From Zasmidium citrigriseum (Eukaryota > Ascomycota > Dothideomycetes > Mycosphaerellales > Mycosphaerellaceae): a stretch of DNA of 64,000 nt. The stretch lies in NCBI GenBank assembly GCA_002786025.1, contig NHNW01000003.1, forward strand, positions 682,001-746,000, given 5' to 3'. The notes beneath the pieces were generated by a model. The model worked only from the letters and a program-made list of their open reading frames with translations, ran no database searches and was not told where the DNA came from. Made by a program: the position numbers and the translations under genes. This document shows positions 44,946-55,901 of this stretch, one piece after another; within the stretch, counting starts at the first letter, position 1, and each line of letters begins with the position of its first letter.

Positions 44946-45812
44946 ATTGGGGAGACGAGAAGACCAATGAAGATGCATGAGAAACAATCAACACACTCCT
45001 ACAACACGACGGCTCGCTCTGGTCGAGGCCGCAGTTGGTAAGGCTCTTAAAAAGCTCAAGGGCCTATCATGATGGTAGAAGAAGCTCGAGTGGGATGTTG
45101 AACGGGTAGTGCGACTTGTGCACAGCCCTTGGTCTGCATCAAAGAAGAGACCATGGACTACGCAAACAAAGCGCAGAGGGCTTTTGGTACAAGGTGCCGT
45201 TCTTTGTCGCTCCTGTACGTAGCATACGCATCCAAGACGATAGGAATTGGTTGCACAAACGGCAAGTACAGGATTGTCGTCTCTAGGCTTTAGCAATTGA
45301 CTCTTACGAAACTTCGTCTACTTAAATATCTGGTTGTATCCCACAACAGTCGAGCTTCGTCTATTCGACATTCCGTTAAGTGAGGCACGCTTGAATTGAG
45401 CTATCCTATACTTCTCCTATGACTTTGCTACATCACTCTATACACTGTTGAATACACTCTCGTTTGTCTAAATGATTTGTATTTTGAATGTCCGGCGTCT
45501 AGTCGTGTAGCCTAGATCATGTGAATTGTGGAGCTCCTTCGCGGGCCGCCCCCTTGCCGATTCCCCTCCAAAACGCCCGCCACGCACTGCGATTTCTACT
45601 CTTCTCTTCAACGCCTCTTTGGAGTACCACACCACCTCGGACTACAAGACTCACACCGACCCTCAAAGCAGCAATCGCCACTACACCTGAGGACAATAGA
45701 AGCCCGAACTCCTTGGAAAAGGAAGCTCTTCGCCAGATACCTTCAGGTATGTGCCTCTCATGGCTTGATGACTCCCTCTGCTACCTTTGCTGACTCTTGA
45801 GATCTTGTAGCA
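44946..45812. other. Array spacer 7/8 with leader intron
   Basis: A likely leader intron of gene 8 lies at 45747-45810 (GTATGT...GCTGACT...TAG), directly before its ATG. The open frames upstream of it are not in convincing coding context. Confidence 0.5.
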
Positions 45813-47278
45813 ATGGCACAAATGGCACCCTTCTCTCATTACCATGCCTCGATGACCCCCGACAAGCGAATCCGGTCCACAGCATGGGGACCAGCTCAGC
45901 GAGTATCTGCGTGGCTCACAGGCTACACGCTGGATCCCAACATGCCCGAGGCCACGCATATCAACGAAGGCGCGCAGATCATGGTCGGAGACTTCGAGGG
46001 CCCGGATGGTGGGTCGTTACTTTTCCAACCATGTGAAGTCAGGCTAACATGGTCTACAGGCACTCGTGAAGTCCTGACAGCAGATGGCATAGTTCTCCAT
46101 GTATCGCTGCGAGAGCTTAAAGGCCGGGTCCACGCCAATGATTACGTGGACGGAATCTCGATTGGCCCCGGCGGTCAAGATCCAACGGGGCAGCACGACA
46201 ACTTCAAGGCCAGAGAAGTTGAGCTCCGGGGCTTTGTTCAGGACATGACCAACAAAGGCTGGCCAGCCGAAGTCAGAGTGACTCGGGGCTTCGTGGCTAT
46301 CAATGGCTCACCTACAAGTCCTACTGTGCCGATAAAGCGAGGGACCAGGCTGGTCCTACGAGAGCATCCCTATGAACAAGGTATGCTCCCTCACCGATAG
46401 TGCTGTTCTTGATCGCTAACGTCGAAATAGATTATATTTCGATCACCAGTCCAGATTGGCCAGAGGACGTATCCCATCGATCCACTGTTTCCACTCTTGG
46501 CTCCTCATGTTTGCCGACCAATATTGCGATGGCGCGCCATCGGAGCGCAGCTCGGGCGGAAAATGCTCGGCCGCGGCAAGTCTCTGCCCAAGTGCCAGTG
46601 CTGGACCGCACCATAAACAGCGACATGCTGCAGGAAGAGTACACACACGGTAATGCATCAGTGGCATCAGAGCAAGGTGACCAAGCCGACCAAGAGATGG
46701 AACGGGATCCCACACCGCTGGCCATGCAGCAAACCAGCGCCAATCCTATCATCGCAGCGCTGGAAGCTCTCCAACCCAATGGAACTTTTGAACGGACCCT
46801 ACTCACCGTCGACGAGTTGAAAGCGCTCGCAAACAGCGAAGACGACTGGAAACTGGAAGATCTACAGTTCCGCTTGGCCTCGATTGTCGGCAAAGAGTTC
46901 ACGTCTGGATTTGGGCCCGGAAAACTGAAGCCTTTCCTGGATCCTGCTAATGTCGACAAACTCCTACCGATCAATGACCCGATGATCAACGCCAACAACT
47001 CGACCTTCACGCCCAGAAAAGGTCAGAGCTATGTGTCGTGCCGCCTCGTCAGTGCTGCTAAGGGGCGAGAGGTGCACGAAGGTCAGGACGCTTGCCTGGC
47101 CTGTCAGACTGCTGCAATCAAGAACTGGGGCCAGAAGCGGTACTGTCAATGTATGACCGTCGTCGAAAATGACGGGACATTGATCTTTGGCGGAGCATGT
47201 TCGAATTGCGCAAACAACGACCATCCAGACGGTTGCAGTTTCCACCCGAACTACCAGCAGAAGGGTGGGGGTAATTGA
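45813..47278 (+). CDS. Array gene 8: two modules plus C-terminal DUF3716-like cysteine domain
   Basis: Exons 45813-46008, 46060-46380 and 46431-47278 give 454 residues. Both introns are phase 1 and each cuts a module at the equivalent site (after EGPD and after HPYEQ); branch sites GCTAACA and GCTAACG are clear. The first intron is 51 bp and in frame. Module 2 carries VPIKRGTRLVLREH, close to VPVGTRLRIGVRL of gene 11. Residues 200-380 are a linker with LLTVDELKAL. From about 394 a cysteine domain reads ACLACQ...RYCQCM...GGACSNC...GCSFHPN, matching genes 11 and 12 and, I believe, Pfam DUF3716. Here it is C-terminal, the reverse of genes 11 and 12. Function unknown. Confidence 0.7.
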
Positions 47279-47732
47279 GAATCGTGAGAACCGTAACCTG
47301 ACTACGGCAGACGGGCAAAGAGATAAGGAGAAACATACACTGATTCATAATCAATACCTGTTGCTTGAATAGATCTCATATCATCCCGACGCAAACGTGT
47401 TCCTCTAACCCGGGGTAGCAATGATGTATTCTTCATGTCGAAGTGACAGTGATCTAAAGAAGACTTTCTCCGTCTGGCCTTTGAGTTTCGGTGAGATCGG
47501 CGGTAGGCTTCAGTGTTGCTTTCAAAGAAGGACGTGCTTTCCGGCTCTTTCGTCTTTGACATATCGAATGATGTAGACGAGCACCGAAGGCGTTGTAGAA
47601 GCTACTTGAGTGCCCACGAAATGGGAGATGGTATTCAATTTGTTTGCACATAGTTTACTTAAGAGACCAATCTCGCTAAAGCAAGTTACAGCAGGTCCCA
47701 GAGAATCGCAAAGAGGTGCAACATAAGTGATC
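47279..47732. other. Array spacer 8/9
   Basis: No gene or repeat seen. Confidence 0.5.
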
Positions 47733-48320
47733 ATGAGCTCCAACATCAAGCATCTGGCGGCCGCTTATGGCTCTGAAGCACTCGTCACGATCGCTTTCCA
47801 AGCCCTTAACTTCGACGGCGAGGAGGTTGAGATTGAAGCCGGCGCACGCTTGAAGATCGGTGTTCAGCAGACGGAAAACAGAATATTTGAGGCGATGCTC
47901 GGCAATTTGGTCCTTTCTGTGGACGGAGATGTACTAGACAAGTGCAGTCGTCCCCTCGACCCAAACGATACACGCCCTAGCACGCAACTGGTCGGCAGCT
48001 TTGCTAGCCGCAACTACGACCTGAGAAGCTACGTCTCTGACATGCAAAAGCTGGGCGAAGATGCTCTAGTTGTGTCAACGTCGAACGTCGAAGCCAAGAG
48101 GTCCAACAACCACGCCATTACAGTCAATGTCGGTTTCTGCGAGACACTCAAGATTACGAAACTACCGGAGACATCAGGCATGGCTACTTGCTCATTCGGA
48201 GGAGAGGTTTTGCGTGTAGATCAAGCGGTGCTGGAGACCAAGACTGTGCCGACAGATGAGGCATTGTTCAAGTTGGCAAGGGCAGGGGAGAGCACCACAT
48301 CAACGTCTGCTCGGGAGTAG
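47733..48320 (+). CDS. Array gene 9: intronless two-module protein
   Basis: Single exon, 195 residues from ATG 47733. Module 1 (LVTIAFQALNFDG...AGARLKIGVQQTEN...LVLSVDG) and module 2 (YDLRSYVSDM...ITVNVGFCETLKI) resemble those of genes 6-12, but neither is interrupted by an intron. It lacks any zinc motif and ends in a Ser/Thr tail. It may be a minimal family member, a retrocopied piece, or a degraded one; an upstream exon was not found. Function unknown. Confidence 0.6.
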   Translation: MSSNIKHLAAAYGSEALVTIAFQALNFDGEEVEIEAGARLKIGVQQTENRIFEAMLGNLVLSVDGDVLDKCSRPLDPNDTRPSTQLVGSFASRNYDLRSYVSDMQKLGEDALVVSTSNVEAKRSNNHAITVNVGFCETLKITKLPETSGMATCSFGGEVLRVDQAVLETKTVPTDEALFKLARAGESTTSTSARE

Positions 48321-48800
48321 CAGATCCGGAAAGCAGATTCTGGCTGGTGATCACTAGGTGGATCTCCTGTTCTTCATGCTGATATGGAATTGTAGTCACA
48401 TACTTACAGAAATGAAACGATATTGCAAAGCCGAATCATGGTCCACGTCCGTAAGGCTGCTGTCTTAGGCGATACAGGGATCGTTGTCACTCTGAAACAA
48501 ACTTGCCTAGTACTCCGTAACTCCCCTTTACCGATACAGCATTTAATGTTTCCAGAACATAGATTTTCGTGGCTGTAGGTGAGACTTGAGAGCTCATGTT
48601 CATTCATCTCGCGGGCTTTCATGTGAATGTCGGACCGGCCCGCGTTGCGCGTCGGGATTTCTTGACACTCAAGCCCACACTCAAACCCCTTCTCAAATTC
48701 CTCTCCCAAGTATCCGCCATCCCAAAGTCGAACTGCCAGAGGCAAGCTGCACCCATTGACTTCCGCCGTCCCAAATTGCGCCACCCCTTTTCTCGTCGAT
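48321..48800. other. Array spacer 9/10
   Basis: No gene on the + strand. A minus-strand open stretch (48934-48404) has no supporting features. Confidence 0.5.
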
Positions 48801-50052
48801 ATGGCAGCCAATCCAGGCCAAGAGTTCGACCTCGAGAAGTTCTCGACGCTGTCGCGCAAGCGAGACTTCACCCTCGAGGTGAGGGTCCGAGAGTCCCTCC
48901 CCATTCGGCACCTCATCCACGGCAACTCTGCCAACGTCGCTCAGGGGCGTTTGGTACGGATCGGAGTTCACGTCGTCGACACAGGTGAGAGGCTCTTGCG
49001 ACTGATCGTACATGCAGCGCACTGACTTGCATCAGACTTCTTCCAGATAGCCCTTGAGAACACTCGCGAGTTCGTCTACCGCGCTCAGGGCGACGACCTA
49101 CGCCGTTGCGTCGAGGCTACCGAGCGAACCACAACCGCAGCGACCAAGGAGGCCGGGTGGGAGGATCGCACCACCGAGCCGTTCGTGAGCCACGGTCTAC
49201 TGGAACTGACGCAGACGATCAAGTTGCGCAACCTCGCTGGCGATCCAAAGGAGTTGTTACCGGGAACCTACTTCCATGCGGGCTCGTCTCACCTCTTCCC
49301 AAGCAAGTATCCACTTCCTGCATCTTCGTAGGCCTTTACTAATACTGCGTAGACCACGAAATCATCACGCCATACACCGAGCCAGGTGCCCCCTCCAACT
49401 CACCGCAATACTTCCCCGTGTCTCGAGATGTTCACTTCTCCCTCTTTCAGAGCGGCTTCTTCATCGCTTCGAGTGGAGCGCCTATCCATCTTGGCGACTT
49501 CAGCAGGGACCTCACGGCTGAGGATGATACCAAGACGATCGCGCTCGTGGCGTGGGAAGACTTTGTCGGTCACGGAACCGCGCTTGATCCAGTTCCGGTT
49601 CGGGAGATGGAGGAGGTTGATCAGATCTTCAAGTCCAACCACTCACCCTGTAAGTGTCCTCAATTACACATTTGGAGAAGCCTTTACCAACGTCAGCAGT
49701 GTTCTGGTGCCGCAACAAGTTGGGCATCACTTTCGTCCATGCTCCAGAGACTCCCACTAGATCGAAGCTGGTCAAACCAAGTGTTGCGGGCGAGCCCAAC
49801 ATTGAGCTCATTGCTAGACAGCGCGGCGTTCTGGACTGGGACAATCCGAAGATGGAAGACTACTCGCTTGCCGTAAATGAGTCGCAGAACACCGGAGGGC
49901 CACACCCTCTGCTCTGGGAAGACGAGGAGCAGTGCCTTCATTGCCATCACTTCTTCAAGAACCACGATGAGCAGTGTCCATTTGGCGGCAAGAGGTATAT
50001 GGCGCAGCGGGAGGCGGATCGTGAGGCTGGCTTTACATTTCCGCCATTGTGA
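48801..50052 (+). CDS. Array gene 10: three-module protein with C-terminal knuckle
   Basis: Exons 48801-48984, 49036-49302, 49353-49649 and 49697-50052 give 367 residues. All three introns are phase 1, each within a module: before DFFQIALENT, before NHEIITPY and before VFWCRNKLG. The second intron needs a GC donor (AA|GCAAGT) with branch CTAAT and TAG acceptor; no GT choice keeps frame. The third acceptor is a NAGNAG (49697 or 49700), so Ser-Val or Leu may follow. FTLEVRVRESLPI and DFFQIALENTREF align with genes 11 and 12. The tail has C329-x2-C332-x6-H339-x3-C343, then a basic helix-like end. Function unknown. Confidence 0.68.
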
Positions 50053-50702
50053 GAGTATGATTCGGTGCGACACGAAGGACTACCTTTGTTTACGCTGGTC
50101 GATGGTGTTCAGGACAGTCTGAAAGCGGTGCTGCGTTGGGTTTCATATGTTGCTTTGTTGTAAAGACCGGCACGGTGCTCTATCTGTCGAGTGCCTTTGG
50201 TTAGATTCGTAAAGGTGTTCTAAATGCCCTGCCGCATCGTAAACGGAAATCAAAAGACGATTTTCAAGCTCAGAATGTTGTTCTCTTCAATCAAACTGCG
50301 CAATTCTAGAACAACTTCGAGATAGTCACTGCTACGAATCAGGACTGGCTCTGATGACTGACGGGGGTAGCGGCGCTCTACGTAGATCTTTACGATTGTA
50401 ACCCACTGAGGCCAGAATCCCGCAGCAGAAAGACAGACAGAGCCTGGTATTGTCTCGTCGCTAAATGGAATCATTGATCCCCGTGAAAGCACTAGTGCGA
50501 TGGCGGAAAGTTTCCAGCCAAATCACGGGCATTGTCTTGTCCGAATCCGGCACCCTTCCAGCTAATTCCTAATGACTTGACCTCTACGTACTTCCCATTA
50601 CTGGGATGCAAACTACAACGCCCTCGAATATCCATCTCGTAGCGGTAGATCTTCCGGCATTGCAGATCACAATCGTCAATCCCAGCCACGTCAAACAGCG
50701 CC
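50053..50702. other. Array spacer 10/11
   Basis: About 650 bp without a gene that I can support on either strand. Confidence 0.5.
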
Positions 50703-52138
50703 ATGCCTCCTGGAATGCAACCTGATGTATTCTCTCTGGACGAGATGAAAAACATATGTAAGAATTTCTCCGACTTACCATGGGCGGTATGATGCTAATC
50801 AGTCCTCGTAGCTCGCAATCCATACAATTTCGACTTCGCAGAGATAAACAAGATATATCGGTCAATCGAATACCACAACTATCAAGTCTCTAAACTCGGA
50901 TCTGGCCTGCAGACGTTTTTTGCACGTGCCAACTCTGGCCAACTTTTCCCACCTACCACAGACCCGTATTTCAACGTAACTGTGCCTGGATCCAAGAAAG
51001 AGATCCACCTATGCAAGGGCCGCTATTACCTCGCTGCAATGTTTGGCGCATGTGCACCTTCAGCAGCTGACAGGACCGGCTCAGAGGCGTGTAGCAAGTG
51101 TCAGAATAGTGCGAAAGGAAGATACAAGACATGTCGCCAAGCTTTCGATGGGGCCGGTAACCCCATTGCGTCCGGAGCTTGCATGTCTTGCTACTCTACA
51201 GGTCACTGGAAAAAATGCAGTCTTTCCAATAGCCCAGAAGCTGCTCTGGAGGACGAGGATATGAACGCCGATGAGGAAGAAGACGCATATGAGTTGGATT
51301 TCGACGTCGAAGAATATCATCACCTTTCGACGACCGGCAAGTTCGATCTTGAAGTGATGGTGCACACGCCGCTTCCAATCATTGGAATCACGTCCGTAAC
51401 CAAGGCTAAGGTGCCTGTTGGAACTCGTTTGAGAATTGGCGTTCGTCTGCCCGGTACCAGTAAGTCATTCAACGTTGCTTCACGGCAAGCTCTTGCTGAC
51501 TGGAAATAGATTGGTACCAGATCGAAGCCATTGGTCATCGAGATTTCCTGTTCACTTATAAAGCCGACGCAGAGGATCTCCGTTTCAATGTGAAGACAAC
51601 CGAGCTCACAGAATGGCTTGCAGATGCTCCGGCAGGAACGTTTCAGCCAGGAGATATCCACATCTCGAGCTTGATGCGTATCTGCACGGATATCAGGTGC
51701 CGCAATCTAGCAGGAGTACGCGAGGATATTCCGGCTGGCTTGATGATCTTTGCTGCAGAAGTAAAGCACTTGCCAGGTTTCACAGTCTTCTTCTTCCTCT
51801 CCGACCACCAAGGCGGTGTAGAAGAGAGACAATTGTTTCTGCTACCAGAATGGATGATGGACAGACATTTAGCCCTGGGGACTTTCGAGTACGCCACTGA
51901 TGCTCCAAAGCGCTACTTTTCAGGACTCATCGACTTCACTGAGCATGACGACGAGCGAGATTTCTGGACCACACCATCGAACGATGTCCCCGTATGTGGC
52001 AGCCTCGGCCAGAGTATGATTCTTCCAGCTCGAGAGGAGGTCAATGTCAACATGAGGAATCCGCAAATGCTTCTCACCTGGGGCTTTAATTCACGCGGAG
52101 AGCATTTTGTCGAACTAGGCCAGCAGCTGCAGCCTTGA
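50703..52138 (+). CDS. Array gene 11: DUF3716-like domain followed by three modules
   Basis: Exons 50703-50757, 50812-51459 and 51510-52138 give 443 residues. The 55 bp first exon encodes MPPGMQPDVFSLDEMKNI, which aligns with the equally long first exon of gene 12. Residues 20-80 (FDFAEINKIYRSIEYH, LGSGLQ) also match gene 12. The cysteine domain has C112, C115, C126, C142, C145, C154, with CRQAFDGAGNPIASGAC. An acidic linker (162-185) leads to module 1, FDLEVMVHTPLPI...VPVGTRLRIGVRLPGT, split by a phase-1 intron before NWYQIEA. Two further modules are intronless: residues about 265-345, and 350-443 containing SGLIDFTEHDDE. No signal peptide. Function unknown. Confidence 0.72.
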
Positions 52139-53011
52139 TCTCTGTTCTCCTCCAAACAACAAACTCAAGGCAGGCAGGATGATGTACAGCGACGTTGCAC
52201 AAAGCAATTGCGAGAATATTGGCTTCAATAGATCAGGTACTTCAGCAAAGATCTTCTGTCATGTGTTGCATGAAGGCAGGTAGATTCTCGTGCACCAATT
52301 CCCCAACGTCTTTCCTTGCAAAGATCAAATGTTCTTCGTCCAATGCGAAACCTTGTGCGCTTGGCTTGTAAGACAGGTCATCATACTACATAGCTCATGT
52401 ATCAAAGAAAAAATCAAGAAGTAGTTAAGACCGCTTGTGAATCTCAAAGACACACGCACCGCTACGAAGCGGTCTGTAGAAAAGATCCATAGAACAGGGC
52501 GGTCGGGCTCCGACAAAGAGGCATCATTGCTATAATAGCTTACCAGAAAACCATTACTTTCTATCCGCCATGAGAGAGTGTAGATGTTCATTGATCACCT
52601 CTTCCTTCCAGATGCGACTACGTGCTTCATGAAGAATACTAGGCCGCCGGCGGGCATTAATATGGACTACATTAAGAGTAGCACTTCCGCTGTCAAACGC
52701 TGTATCGCGTATATACCCTTCCCATTATATCAATTCTGTGCATGGAGTTATACGGCATGTGTGAAGAGCCGTCGCCATCGACCTGGAGATTCACATGTTG
52801 CGCTAAGTCACTAGCGCAAAACTCTAAATCGCACCTTGAAATATGCGCCTCTGCTTCCGACTTTGCATCCACCTCACAACCGCGACACCTGAGATTCCGA
52901 CTTGTAACTCTGCCGCACCTACTCCTCGACGCATCGTCCTTCTCGACTTCACAGTAATCGCACCTCCACGAGCACTCCGCGCTATCCTCGACACCAGTGA
53001 AAACCGCGACC
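52139..53011. other. Array spacer 11/12
   Basis: About 870 bp. The end is a CT-rich leader for gene 12. No other gene seen. Confidence 0.5.
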
Positions 53012-54573
53012 ATGGCCTCGATCGCCCCCACCAATGTGTACACTATCCAAGAGCTGGAGGCTCTGGGTAAGTATTGGCCTCGACCCGTCCTCGAACATGG
53101 TTCTAACATAACTCGAAGCAAACGAGATGCGCGCATACGACCTGGCGGAGATCACCAAGATCTTCGACAGCGTCAAATACCATGGCGCAAGCAATCTCTC
53201 GCGACTCGGCAGCGGGCTGACCATCATCTTCGACGTCCGCAATCAAGGCTACCTCTCCCCGCCGATGCATGACCCTGGCCTGAACACCGCCGCCTCGAAG
53301 CAGCACATCACACTCTCGGGCGGCAGAAACTACCTCCGGGCGCTCTTTGCGCAGTGCGCTCCCTCGGCTAAGACTTACGAGGGAAATAAGGCCTGCAAAG
53401 GCTGCCAGAATGTGGGAAACAGGAGGTTCCTGTCCTGTAGACAAGCCTTCGACGCGAATGGGGTCGCTCTCGCTGGAGGCGCTTGTGGGAATTGCGACTC
53501 GCTGTCTCGTGGTAGTAGCTGCAGCTTCCACGAGAGCAACAACAGCTCGGCCTCGACGGCCGCGGCGGCGGGAAGTCAGGCGGCAGGCATGGGAAGCTTT
53601 TCTGCAAACCAGCCTCGAGACGCAGCCTCCCCTTCAAGTTCCACGGCGACTCACAGAGTGAGCCAGCCGAGCCGCAGCGGTGCAAACAGCACCACTTCGC
53701 AGACTCTGGTCCAAGCGACTGCTTCAAGTGGATCATCTACCAGCAACTTCCCCTCCGAGTTCGACAGACTGCATCGATATGCGGAATACAAGATGTTCGA
53801 CCTCATTGTGAAGGTCGAGTCGCCAGTCCTCGTGATAGAACTGCTAACCGGCAAGAACTTCAATGCTCCTGTTGGTCTGGAGCTGAGGGTCGGTCCTCGT
53901 ATCCCAGGAACCGGTAAGCCCCTTAATCGACATTCACAACTTCATTCGCTGACCCAGTGTAGACGCTTTCCAAGTCAAGCAGGGCGGCCTGGAATACTTC
54001 ATGCACCGATCAGAAGGCAAAGAGCTTCGCACCAAGACCACTCCCACCCAGAACACTCTATACTGGGCCGCTCAGCTTTCGGGCTCGTTCACACCGGTCG
54101 CCGACAGGCACATGTATAGCTTCTTGCAGACGAGCAAGTCGATCATCTGCCGCAACACCAAGGGCGAGAAGCAGACCATCCACCCTCGCACTCTCCTGCA
54201 CCAAGGCCAAGCTCGCTACCTGCCTAAGTGCGTCTTCCTCCAGTACTCGCACGTGGACCGAGACAATATTCACCAGATCTTCGAAACCTTCTTTCCTCTG
54301 CCTGGATTCACGTTGGAGAAGCTCATCGAGGACGGTACCCTCATTCATGTCAACGGCTTCGGAGTGACTCCTGTCGAAGGTTCAGTCGACTTCACGGAGC
54401 GTGATGTCCTCGTTGGCAAGACGGTCACTGTGGAGGAGGACATCGTGGCTTGCGGACCCCGTCTGGAAGAGGTTTTGCTAAAGAAGGGCGAGCGTGTCGA
54501 TGTCTTGGTGGTGGGAGGCTCGAACCAGCTCACCTGGGGCAAGACATCGGACGGACGTTTGTTTGTGTTTTGA
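53012..54573 (+). CDS. Array gene 12: DUF3716-like domain followed by three modules, paralogue of gene 11
   Basis: Exons 53012-53066, 53119-53913 and 53963-54573 give 486 residues, with the same intron positions and phases as gene 11. The N-terminal part (YDLAEITKIFDSVKYH, RLGSGLTIIF) and the cysteine domain (C111, C114, C125, C141, C144, C153; CRQAFDANGVALAGGAC) align with gene 11. A Ser/Ala/Thr-rich linker (155-235) differs completely. Module 1 FDLIVKVESPVLV...GLELRVGPRIPGT is split before DAFQVKQ; the third module has GSVDFTERDVLVGK, matching gene 11 SGLIDFTEHDDE. It is the last array gene; the next gene is a convergent P450. Function unknown. Confidence 0.75.
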
Positions 54574-55901
54574 CAAGCTGGAGGAAGCACAGAAGCTGAC
54601 GAGTGGTCTTTCTTTCTTGGATTCTGGGTTGATCACTTTCAGCGTGGAGTTTTGTTGTGGCTTTGGGTTCGCATAGATCGAAGCATACCCAGTAAAAGCA
54701 AGTCGCGAGCGAAGGATTTGCAGCGTGGACAAAATATGGAGCTGACGGGGACGAGTTTGAGAATGGGGCTCCAATACCCACTACCTGCGGCTGGCAGACT
54801 TTGAAGTTGAAGTCTCACTATGGAATATGTGGATAGAAGACCTCAACTCATCATGTTGTTTCGCAAATTTAATTGCTACCCTCCTTCTTCCACTCGAATT
54901 TGTTATAAGAGCTCTCTGGGCGAGACATGCTAATAGGCCATCGAAGACCTTGTCAGACCATGGATCGTTGTCCACAAGCCTGGAGATAGTTCGAAATGTC
55001 TCCCACTTTGACCAGAACACCGAGAGTACAACAATGAACTCAACAGCTCCACCCCAATCGTCACCGCTGCATCGCAAGCCCTTCTCAATACCCAAACAAC
55101 CACATCAGACCCAAGATCCCTCCCCCGGCACCGAGCCTCCGTCCTAACCTAACTTTCAATAGCGACCACTCGCTTCCACCTAAATCTGCCGAGCCTACAG
55201 ATCCCCAAAATCCTTCGCACCCAAATCGGGTAGCAGCGAAGCCCGAACTCCGCCAATCAGCAGATTGCCGATCGCACTTGCCTCGTATTCACATACTTGT
55301 CGCGTGGGCAGGACGCTATAGTCAATAGTGTTCTTGGAGAATACGAGAGGTGTGACGTCGATCAAAAAGAAATCACAAACATTTGAACACTAAAAGTTGT
55401 ATTGTTTGGATCAAGTGAAGTCCAAAACGCCCATCCCACTAGCTTCAACGGTGAGGCTGGGCGTGAGAAAACGGTGGCTTCGGCTCAACGGGCGACAATG
55501 CTTCCGTATCCGTAATAACGGTCAAGCCCCAGCCTCGTCATCGGTACCACGGGAATGAGGGCTCACCGTCTTCACGGATGTGGGATGCGGACCAAATGAC
55601 GTTCGTTGTGGGTTTTGCAAGCGGATGGTTCTACCAAGGATTTTGGGGTTGTTGGTGAGGTCTGAAGAGCCTCAAATTCGTGTCGTTGTTGTGGGAGTTG
55701 GGCTGGTTGTAGATGTCAGACTTTCGAGATTCATGATTATAGTAGATAACCATACAACAAAATAACAAATGGGTCGAAGCCGCAGCACCGATGCAGGCAT
55801 TCTTGACAAACACAGTCGTAACCGATTTCCTCCAAACGCTCACAAGCCTCTAGACGCCCTCTACCATGATGATGAACGCCAATCACACATAAACACACAG
55901 C
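54574..55901. other. Intergenic between convergent array gene 12 and P450
   Basis: About 1.3 kb, no supported gene. Small frames (such as one at 55034-55147) lack context. Confidence 0.5.

Noticed and set aside
45528..45800. Overlapping open frames before array gene 8
   Set aside because: They span a probable leader intron and show no module or zinc motif.
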